DNA of 5,255 nt from an uncultured Clostridia bacterium (lineage in GTDB: Bacteria; Bacillota; Clostridia; Christensenellales; Aristaeellaceae). The translations under genes and the position numbers were made by a program. The DNA lies in the NCBI GenBank assembly GCA_947600345.1, contig CANQGC010000211.1:1-5255 (forward strand). Reading direction: 5' to 3'. The notes under the pieces were generated by a model. The model saw only the letters and a program-made list of their open reading frames with translations, did no database searches and was not told the DNA's origin. This document shows, in pieces, positions 1-5,035 of this stretch. Numbering within the stretch: the first letter of the stretch is position 1; each line of letters begins with the position of its first letter.

Positions 1-1110
1 GCCGATCAGGGCGATGTCGCCCTCGGACTGGCCCACCACGCAGTCGTGGCTGATGACGCAGTTCTCCGCGACGATGGACCGGCGCACCTCGGCGCCCGCG
101 CAGATGCGCGTGTTGGGCATGATGACGCTGTCCTCCACGACCGCGCCCTTCTCGACGGTCACGCCGGCGAAGAGCACGCTGTCGTTGACGGTGCCGTAGA
201 TCTCGCAGCCCTCGGTGAGCATGCTGTGCTGCACCGAAGCGCCCGCGCCGATGAAGTGCGGCGGCATCACGGGGGAGCGGGAGTAGATGCTCCAGCGGTC
301 GTCCGTCAGATCGAACTCCGGCGGAGTCTTGAGCAGATCCATGTTCGCCTCCCAGAGGCTGGCGATGGTTCCGACGTCCTTCCAGTAGTCCTCGAAGCGG
401 TAGGCCATCATCACCTTGCCGTCGCCCAGCATGTTCGGGATGATGTTCTTGCCGAAGTCGTTGCTGGACTTGGGATTGGCCTCGTCCTCGATCAGGTACT
501 TGCGCAGCAGCTCCCAGGTGAAGATGTAGACGCCCATCGAGGCGAGGTTCGATTTCGGATGCTTCGGCTTCTCCTCGAACTCCACGATGCGGTCGTCCGC
601 ATCGGTGTTCATGATGCCGAAGGAGGGGGCGACCTCCATGGGCACCGGGCGCACGGCGATGGTCACGTCGACCTTGCGGTCGATGTGGGACTGCAGCATC
701 CGGTTGTAGTCCATCTTATAGATGTGGTCGCCGGAGAGGATCAGCACGTACTCCGGGTCATACTGCTCGATGAAGCTGATGTTCTGATAGATGGCGTTGG
801 CGGTGCCGCGATACCACTCGCCGCTCTTGGCCTTCATGTAGGGGGGCAGCACGAACACGCCGCCGTTGGACATATCCAGATCCCACGGCGCGCCGTTGCC
901 GATGTAGCGGTTCAGCTCCAGCGGCTGATACTGGGTCAGCACGCCCACGGTGTCGATGTGGGAGTTCGTGCAGTTGGACAGCGGGAAGTCAATGATCCGG
1001 TACTTTCCGCCGAAGGGGACTGCGGGCTTTGCGTTGATCTTCGTCAACAGGCCCAGGCGGCTGCCCTGGCCGCCCGCGAGCAGCATTGCGATGCATCTCT
1101 TCTTTGTCAC
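1..1110 (-). CDS. glgC: Glucose-1-phosphate adenylyltransferase (ADP-glucose pyrophosphorylase), C-terminus cut by window edge
   Basis: The enzyme makes ADP-glucose from ATP and glucose-1-phosphate, the committed cytoplasmic step of bacterial glycogen synthesis. The 370 visible codons show the nucleotidyltransferase signature LLAGGQGSRLG (residues 10-20) followed by AKPAVPFGGKYRIIDF (27-42). They also show the catalytic-Asp segment LSGDHIYKMDY (125-135), the sugar-phosphate-binding FEEKP (178-182) and YWKDVGT (242-248). From about residue 280 a left-handed beta-helix hexapeptide region begins (IGAGASV, GVTVEKGAVV, NCVISHDCVVG). Family members in Firmicutes are about 380-400 residues, so some 10-30 residues lie beyond position 1. 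The start is GTG at 1110: an AGGGA ribosome site lies five bases upstream and the residues that follow (MTKKRCIAMLLAGG) match the usual family N-terminus. The first in-frame ATG, at residue 9, would cut into the first strand. The gene follows the ackA-like gene by 119 bp and has its own promoter. A glgD or glgA partner could lie just outside the window, but this cannot be seen. Confidence 0.97.
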   Translation of the reverse strand, partial: MTKKRCIAMLLAGGQGSRLGLLTKINAKPAVPFGGKYRIIDFPLSNCTNSHIDTVGVLTQYQPLELNRYIGNGAPWDLDMSNGGVFVLPPYMKAKSGEWYRGTANAIYQNISFIEQYDPEYVLILSGDHIYKMDYNRMLQSHIDRKVDVTIAVRPVPMEVAPSFGIMNTDADDRIVEFEEKPKHPKSNLASMGVYIFTWELLRKYLIEDEANPKSSNDFGKNIIPNMLGDGKVMMAYRFEDYWKDVGTIASLWEANMDLLKTPPEFDLTDDRWSIYSRSPVMPPHFIGAGASVQHSMLTEGCEIYGTVNDSVLFAGVTVEKGAVVEDSVIMPNTRICAGAEVRRSIVAENCVISHDCVVGQSEGDIALIG

Positions 1111-1171
1111 ATTATCCCTGCTTTCACTGTGTATTTGTCGTTCAGTTCAACAAGTTTTTTGCGTTGCGACT

Positions 1172-1200
1172 ATTATACTACAAACAGCCGCAAATTACCA
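1172..1200 (-). promoter_or_regulatory. Putative sigma-A promoter of glgC
   Basis: On the minus strand a perfect -10 hexamer TATAAT (1177-1172) has TGGTAA (1200-1195) 17 bp upstream as a weak -35. Transcription would start near 1165 and give a leader of about 55 bases before the GTG start. The -10 is strong and the AT-rich setting contrasts with the GC-rich genes. The -35 is poor, so activator help or reliance on read-through from the upstream gene is possible. Confidence 0.6.
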
Positions 1201-1211
1201 GATGTAAACCC

Positions 1212-1241
1212 AAATTCGTGTTAAAAAATTCACACGAATTT
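1212..1241 (-). terminator. Inverted repeat at the end of the ackA-like gene, possible weak terminator
   Basis: AAATTCGTGT (1212-1221) and ACACGAATTT (1232-1241) are perfect 10-bp inverted arms around a 10-base loop. The arms overlap the TGA stop (1232-1230) of the kinase gene. On the minus strand the loop carries a T6 run, and the stem is followed by GGGTTTACA rather than a T tract, so it is not a textbook intrinsic terminator. It could slow polymerase, protect the 3' end of the message, or serve as an operator for the glgC promoter about 12 bp downstream. Confidence 0.4.
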
Positions 1242-2396
1242 TCTGTACGTTTCGCGAACGACCATGTATTCCTCGTTCGCGGGGATCACCCAGGCGTCGA
1301 TCTTCGATCCCGGCGCGCTCACCAGGCGCTCTCCGGAGCCGCTTCGGTTCGACTCCTCGTCGATCGTCACGCCCATGTGCGCCATTCCCGAAAGCACGCG
1401 CCTGCGCAGCTCGGCGCTGTTTTCCCCGATGCCGCCGGTGAAGGCCACGGCGTCCAGCCCGCCCAGCTCCATGGCGTAGGCGCCGATGTAGCGCAGCACG
1501 TGGGTGACGAACACGCCCATCGCCAGCTCCGCGCGCTCGCTGCCTTTGGCGATGGCCTCTTCGATGTCGCGCATGTCGCCGGAGGTGCCGGAGATTCCCT
1601 TCAGCCCGCCGTTCTTGCCCAGGCCGTCGTAGATCTCCTCCAGCGTCAGCCCCTGAGCGAGCAGGTAGGGCACGATGTAGGCATCCACGTCGCCGGTGCG
1701 GCTAGCGTGGGGGATGCCCATCTGCAGCGAGAAGCCGAAGCTGTTGTCCACGCTCCTGCCGTCCAGTATCGCGCACAGCGACGCGCTGCCGCCCAGGTGG
1801 CAGGAGACCACGCGGCGGTATTGCTTCAGCCGCTCGGCGATCCAGCCGTGGCTGGCCCCGTGGTAGCCCATGCGCCGGATGCCGTACTTCTGGGTCCACT
1901 CGTAGGGGATGGGGAACACGCGCCGCTCCTCCGGGATGGTGCGGTGGAAGTTCGTCTCAAACACGCCGATCTGCTTGACCTCCGGCAGCAGCTTCCTGAA
2001 TACGGAAATCGCCTCCAGGTACGGCCCGTTGTGGGCGGGCGCGACGCTGAAGTAGGCGCGCATGCCGTCGAGCACGTCCTCGGTCAGCTCGTGCACGCCG
2101 TAGTGGTCCTTGCTGAGCACGGTCTTGTAGCCCACGGCGGCGATTTCCGCGAGCGCATCCACCGCGCGGAGCTCCCCCTTCGACAGCGCGTCCAGGAACA
2201 GGCCGATGCCGGCGGTGTAGTCGGGCACGTCCAGGCCGTCCCTCGAAATCGCGCCCTTCGCGCTCTTGTAGGAGAAGATGCCGCGAGCGCTCCCCACGCG
2301 CTCCACCTTGCCCTCAGCGAGCACCGCATACTCGGGCATCTCCCAGAGCTTGAACTTGAGCGACGTGCTCCCGGCGTTGCAGATCAGTATCTTCAT
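1230..2396 (-). CDS. ackA: Acetate kinase-family (acetate/propionate-type) kinase, divergent active site
   Basis: This cytoplasmic member of the acetate kinase (ASKHA) family has 388 residues, close to the usual 395-400. Family kinases transfer phosphate between ATP and a short-chain carboxylate, usually the ATP-yielding last step from acetyl phosphate to acetate. The visible family blocks are NAGSTSLKFKL (7-17), APAHNGP (119-125), GVFETNFHRTIPEE (144-157), YGIRRMGYHGASH (171-183), SCHLGGSAS (198-206), GISGTSGDMRD (267-277), FTGGIGENS (319-327) and IPANEEYMVVRET (371-383). By alignment from memory with Methanosarcina thermophila AckA, Asn7, His122, His179, His200, Arg233 and the NEE glutamates are kept. 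Arg91 is Lys, Asp148 is Glu147, Asn211 is Gly203, and the HGGE loop is replaced by LSKD. Substrate-pocket positions also differ. The ATG at 2396 is preceded by AAGGG at 7-base spacing and GGAGG further out. No pta lies alongside. The family assignment is firm, but acetate as the true substrate is only an inference. Confidence 0.93.
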   Translation of the reverse strand: MKILICNAGSTSLKFKLWEMPEYAVLAEGKVERVGSARGIFSYKSAKGAISRDGLDVPDYTAGIGLFLDALSKGELRAVDALAEIAAVGYKTVLSKDHYGVHELTEDVLDGMRAYFSVAPAHNGPYLEAISVFRKLLPEVKQIGVFETNFHRTIPEERRVFPIPYEWTQKYGIRRMGYHGASHGWIAERLKQYRRVVSCHLGGSASLCAILDGRSVDNSFGFSLQMGIPHASRTGDVDAYIVPYLLAQGLTLEEIYDGLGKNGGLKGISGTSGDMRDIEEAIAKGSERAELAMGVFVTHVLRYIGAYAMELGGLDAVAFTGGIGENSAELRRRVLSGMAHMGVTIDEESNRSGSGERLVSAPGSKIDAWVIPANEEYMVVRETYRKFV

Positions 2397-2417
2397 GTTG
2401 CAGCCCTTCGCCTCCGT

Positions 2418-2429
2418 GAATAATTATTC
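2418..2429. repeat. 12-bp perfect palindrome GAATAATTATTC at the ackA-like transcription start
   Basis: GAATAATTATTC is an exact palindrome lying just downstream of the predicted ackA-like start point (about 2431) and some 20 bp before the start codon. With the preceding T at 2417 it gives TGAATAATTATTC, which fits the core of the ARG-box consensus TGAATWWWWATTC known for ArgR/AhrC repressors. AT-rich palindromes of this length can arise by chance, so an operator role is only a suggestion. Confidence 0.35.
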
Positions 2430-2437
2430 CCATATGT

Positions 2438-2466
2438 ATGATAACTTAACATTGCGGCTTTGTCAA
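2438..2466 (-). promoter_or_regulatory. Sigma-A promoter of the ackA-like gene
   Basis: On the minus strand a perfect -35 TTGACA (2466-2461) is followed after exactly 17 bp by TATCAT (2443-2438), a 5/6 match to the -10 consensus. Transcription would begin near 2431, giving a leader of about 35 bases that holds the ribosome site. The -35 sits inside the spacer of the recQ promoter running the other way, so polymerase should not be able to occupy both at once. Confidence 0.75.
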
Positions 2467-2480
2467 CTGCGTGCTATAAT
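2452..2480 (+). promoter_or_regulatory. Extended -10 promoter of recQ
   Basis: TGCTATAAT (2472-2480) is a perfect extended -10 element. TTGCGG (2452-2457) lies 17 bp upstream as a partial -35. The predicted start near 2487 leaves a leader of about 27 bases ahead of the recQ ATG. The placement overlaps the divergent ackA-like promoter. Confidence 0.7.
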
Positions 2481-2500
2481 GAATTTGAAAATACGCAGGC

Positions 2501-2506
2501 TGGAGG
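2501..2506 (+). promoter_or_regulatory. Ribosome binding site that fixes the recQ start
   Basis: TGGAGG lies 7 bases before the ATG at 2514. The reading frame stays open upstream to a TTG at 2460, but that codon lies inside the promoter, ahead of the predicted transcript start, and has no ribosome site. The ATG at 2514 is therefore the start. Confidence 0.8.
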
Positions 2507-2513
2507 CGCATCC

Positions 2514-4805
2514 ATGCAACTTCCGAAGAAGGGAATCTACCGCCACTTCAAGGGCGGGCGGTACGAGCTGATCGACTTCGCCACCCACTCCGAGACGATG
2601 GAGCCCATGGTGGTCTACCGGGCGCTCTACGGCGAGGGCGGGCTCTGGGTGCGGCCGCTCTCGATGTGGTCGGAGCGTGTGGAGCGGGACGGGCAGGTCT
2701 ACACCCGCTTCCTGCCCGAGGAGGAGTACCTGCGCCTTCAGGCCGAGCGGGAGGCCGCGGAGGTGGAATTCATACCGCCGCCGGAGGAGGCTCCGCCCGA
2801 GGATTGGGGGAGTCCGCCGCCGCTCGAGGAGGATTGGGCGGACGCGTGGGATGCGCCGGAGGCCGCCGAACCCACGAAGACCGCCGCCGCGGATCCGCCG
2901 GCGTCCGAGGCGGCGGCCGCGGCCGGGGAACGGCCCGCCCTCGACCTGCTCACGCCGGCGCTCTCCTACGACGGCAAGCGCGACGTGCTCAAGCGCGTCT
3001 ACGGCTATGATACCTTCCGGGAGGGCCAGGAGGAGGTCATCGACGCGATCCTCTCCGGCCGCGATGCGCTGGCGATCCTGCCCACCGGCGCGGGGAAGTC
3101 GCTGTGCTACCAGATTCCGGCGCAGCTACTGGACGGCTTGGCCATCGTGATCTCGCCGCTGATCTCGCTAATGAAGGATCAGGTGGAGGCGCTGATCCAG
3201 GCGGGCGTGCCCGCCGCCTACCTGAACAGCTCGCTGAGCGAGCGGCAGTTTGATGCTGCCATGCAGCGCCTCGCCCAGGGGCGCTACCGCATCGTCTACG
3301 TGGCCCCGGAGCGGCTGCTGACGCCGCGCTTCCTGGGCGTGATCAAGTGGCTAGACATCTCGCTGGTGGCAGTGGACGAGGCGCATTGCATCTCCCAGTG
3401 GGGCCAGGACTTCCGGCCCAGCTACCTGGAGATTCCGGACTTCATTCGCCAGCTTCCGAAGCGGCCCCGGCTCTGCGCCTTCACCGCCACGGCCACCGAG
3501 CGCGTGCGAAGCGACGTGGCGCGCATGCTCGAGCTGCGCGATCCCTTCGTCATGCTCACCAGCTTCGACCGGCCGAACCTCTACCTCTCCGTCAGCTACA
3601 CCCGGGAGAAGGACGAAAAGCTGATGGAGCTGGTGGAGAGCTACAGGGGCTTCTCCGGCATCGTCTACTGCGCCACGCGCAAGGCCGTGGAGCAGGTGTG
3701 CGAGCGGCTTCAGCGCGCGGGCCATCCGGCGACCCGCTACCACGCGGGATTGAGCGAGGAGGAGCGCAAGCGCAACCAGGAGGACTTCATCTACGACCGC
3801 GCGCCCGTGATGGTGGCGACGAACGCCTTCGGCATGGGCATCGACAAGTCCAACGTGCGCTTCGTGATCCACTACAACATGCCCAAGGACCTGGAGAGCT
3901 ACTACCAGGAGGCGGGCCGCGCCGGGCGCGACGGCGAGCGCGCCGACTGCCATCTGCTCTACGAGCCCCGGGACGCCGTCATCCAGCGCTTCTTCATCGA
4001 CCACATGGGCGAGGAGGCCGAGCTCGATCCGGCGACGCTGGCCAGCGTCCAGGAGGCGGCGCGCTTCCGCCTGAGCGCGATGACGAACTACTGCCAGACC
4101 GCCCAGTGCCTGCGCAGGACGATCCTTCGCTACTTCGGCGAGGAGCGAAGCCAGAGCTGCGGCTACTGCGCCAACTGCCTGAACCCGAGGCAGCAGACCG
4201 ACGTGACGGAGCTGGCGATGCCGCTGGTGGAGTGCGTGCGGCAGAGCGGCGGGCGATACGGCGTGACGCTCTACATTCGCGCGCTGCTGGGCTCGAAGGA
4301 CAAGCGCGTGCTCAACAGCGCGCTCTCGAGGATGCCACAGTACGGCGCGCTGAAGAACGTGGACCGGCAGAATCTGCACTTCATCGTGGACGCCCTGGTG
4401 GAGGACGGCGTGCTGGAGATCACCGCCGGCGAATATCCTGTGCTGCGCTGCGGAAAGAACGCGAACGAATTCCTCTCCGGCGGGCGAAGGGCCTTTGCCA
4501 TACAGGAGGAGGCGCGCTCGGAGCGAAAGGGCGCGGCAAGAAAGGCGTCCCGGCGCGCGCCGAAGGCGCTCGAGGAGGACGTGGATCGGAAGCTGTTCGA
4601 TCAGCTGCGCGGCGTGCGAACGAAGCTCGCACGAGAGCACGGCGTGCCGCCCTACATCATCTGTAACGACTCCGCGCTCGTCGATATGTGCCACAAGCTT
4701 CCCACCGACGCAGCCGCGATGCGCGATGTCTACGGCATGGGAGACCGCAAGATCGCCAGCTACGGTGCGGAGTTCATACGCGCCATTCAGGACTACAGAG
4801 GATAG
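2514..4805 (+). CDS. recQ: RecQ-family ATP-dependent DNA helicase with N-terminal DUF1653 domain
   Basis: The product is a 3'-5' DNA helicase of repair and recombination, 763 residues long against about 600 for ordinary RecQ. The extra length is N-terminal. Residues 6-68 form a DUF1653 domain (GIYRHFKGGRYEL, HSETMEPMVVYRALYG, LWVRPLSMW), normally a small free-standing protein of unknown function. Residues 69-150 are a Pro/Ala/Glu-rich linker with EDW motifs at 96-98 and 106-108. The helicase core follows: motif 0 FREGQ (168-172), Walker A PTGAGKS (190-196), DEAH with the RecQ aromatic loop (DEAHCISQWG, 288-297), FTATAT (323-328), VYCATR (384-389), VATNAFGMGIDK (434-445) and the motif VI stretch YYQEAGRAGRDG (463-474). 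The RQC zinc site is Cys532, 549, 552 and 555, followed by a winged-helix region to about 655. A basic hinge (669-684) leads to a C-terminal HRDC domain (about 688-760). All catalytic and zinc residues appear present, so the enzyme should be active. It is transcribed alone, divergently from the kinase gene and ahead of a hairpin terminator. Confidence 0.97.
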   Translation: MQLPKKGIYRHFKGGRYELIDFATHSETMEPMVVYRALYGEGGLWVRPLSMWSERVERDGQVYTRFLPEEEYLRLQAEREAAEVEFIPPPEEAPPEDWGSPPPLEEDWADAWDAPEAAEPTKTAAADPPASEAAAAAGERPALDLLTPALSYDGKRDVLKRVYGYDTFREGQEEVIDAILSGRDALAILPTGAGKSLCYQIPAQLLDGLAIVISPLISLMKDQVEALIQAGVPAAYLNSSLSERQFDAAMQRLAQGRYRIVYVAPERLLTPRFLGVIKWLDISLVAVDEAHCISQWGQDFRPSYLEIPDFIRQLPKRPRLCAFTATATERVRSDVARMLELRDPFVMLTSFDRPNLYLSVSYTREKDEKLMELVESYRGFSGIVYCATRKAVEQVCERLQRAGHPATRYHAGLSEEERKRNQEDFIYDRAPVMVATNAFGMGIDKSNVRFVIHYNMPKDLESYYQEAGRAGRDGERADCHLLYEPRDAVIQRFFIDHMGEEAELDPATLASVQEAARFRLSAMTNYCQTAQCLRRTILRYFGEERSQSCGYCANCLNPRQQTDVTELAMPLVECVRQSGGRYGVTLYIRALLGSKDKRVLNSALSRMPQYGALKNVDRQNLHFIVDALVEDGVLEITAGEYPVLRCGKNANEFLSGGRRAFAIQEEARSERKGAARKASRRAPKALEEDVDRKLFDQLRGVRTKLAREHGVPPYIICNDSALVDMCHKLPTDAAAMRDVYGMGDRKIASYGAEFIRAIQDYRG

Positions 4806-4817
4806 CGGAATCCGGGC

Positions 4818-4860
4818 GAAAGAGAACCGGCAAAACGAAGTCGGTCCTCTTCCTTATTTT
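4818..4860 (+). terminator. Intrinsic terminator of recQ
   Basis: Starting 13 bases after the recQ stop, 4820-4831 pairs with 4840-4851: six pairs including one G-T (ACCGGC with GTCGGT), an A-C mismatch, then five pairs (AAGAG with CTCTT), around the loop AAAACGAA. A further G-C pair closes the base beyond another mismatch, and TTATTTT follows. This is a convincing rho-independent terminator, although the T tract is interrupted by one A. Confidence 0.7.
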
Positions 4861-4888
4861 AACCTACAGTCGGTTTTTTGAATATAAA
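4859..4888 (+). promoter_or_regulatory. Candidate distal promoter of dnaK (weak)
   Basis: TTAACC (4859-4864, 4/6 to -35) and TATAAA (4883-4888, 5/6 to -10) are 18 bp apart. They would start transcription near 4895 with a leader of about 140 bases before dnaK. A nearer -10-like TAAAAT (4979-4984) has only TTCACA at a too-long 20-bp spacing. Neither candidate is decisive. Confidence 0.3.
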
Positions 4889-4892
4889 AACC
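4861..4892 (+). other. Small second hairpins with a T6 run after recQ
   Basis: AACC (4861-4864) can pair with GGTT (4872-4875), running into T6 (4874-4879), and GGTTTTT (4872-4878) can instead pair with AAAAACC (4886-4892). GTCGGT occurs three times (4840, 4869, 4896). The second copy, directly before the T6 run, could also pair with ACCGGC at 4826-4831 and so form an alternative terminator. These stems are short and are recorded as a possible back-up to the main terminator. Confidence 0.3.
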
Positions 4893-4910
4893 ATCGTCGG
4901 TAGTTTATTG

Positions 4911-4931
4911 CATAAATATTTCATAAATATT
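4911..4931 (+). repeat. Two direct repeats CATAAATATT, 11 bp apart, in the dnaK leader
   Basis: CATAAATATT occurs at 4911-4920 and again at 4922-4931, a period of 11 bp or about one helical turn. The same stretch reads as an inverted repeat, AATATTT-CAT-AAATATT (4915-4931). It lies about 105 bp before dnaK in an AT-rich gap. Phased repeats of this kind suit a protein-binding site or bent DNA. No CIRCE motif (TTAGCACTC-N9-GAGTGCTAA) and no CtsR-type heptamer repeat is visible between 4806 and 5035. Confidence 0.45.
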
Positions 4932-5035
4932 CAAGCTTCGTAATCCCTTCAATTCACATTCAGTTGATGTTTTTCCTTTAAAATTCTGCGTATAGCGTGA
5001 AATCTTTTTCTCATACTTCGGAAGGAGCGGTTTCC

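Noticed and set aside
46..1224. Long open frame (392 codons) on the plus strand opposite glgC
   Set aside because: Its translation is a low-complexity run rich in Ala, Val, His, Asp and Gly, typical of the antisense of a GC-rich gene. The minus strand has an unmistakable GlgC, and no ribosome site supports the plus-strand frame.
1086..2423. Long open frame (445 codons) on the plus strand opposite the kinase gene
   Set aside because: It is an antisense shadow with biased Ala/Val/His/Arg composition and no recognisable domain, and it runs through the kinase promoter region.
2460..2480. TTGTCA (2460-2465) as the -35 partner of TATAAT (2475-2480)
   Set aside because: The spacer would be only 9 bp. 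The reverse complement of 2461-2466 is instead a perfect TTGACA for the divergent gene.
2460..2513. TTG-started N-terminal extension of RecQ by 18 residues
   Set aside because: The TTG lies within the promoter, ahead of the predicted transcript start, and lacks a ribosome site, whereas the ATG at 2514 has TGGAGG at proper spacing.
3347..4666. Second plus-strand frame (439 codons) inside recQ
   Set aside because: It is an out-of-frame shadow rich in Arg, Ala and Gly; high GC content suppresses stop codons in alternative frames.
3351..4694. Long open frame (447 codons) on the minus strand opposite recQ
   Set aside because: The recQ frame carries all helicase motifs. The antisense frame is compositionally biased and has no ribosome site or promoter of note.
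4806..5035. CIRCE or CtsR heat-shock operator upstream of dnaK
   Set aside because: No TTAGCACTC/GAGTGCTAA pair, even degenerate, and no GGTCAAA-type repeat is visible on either strand.
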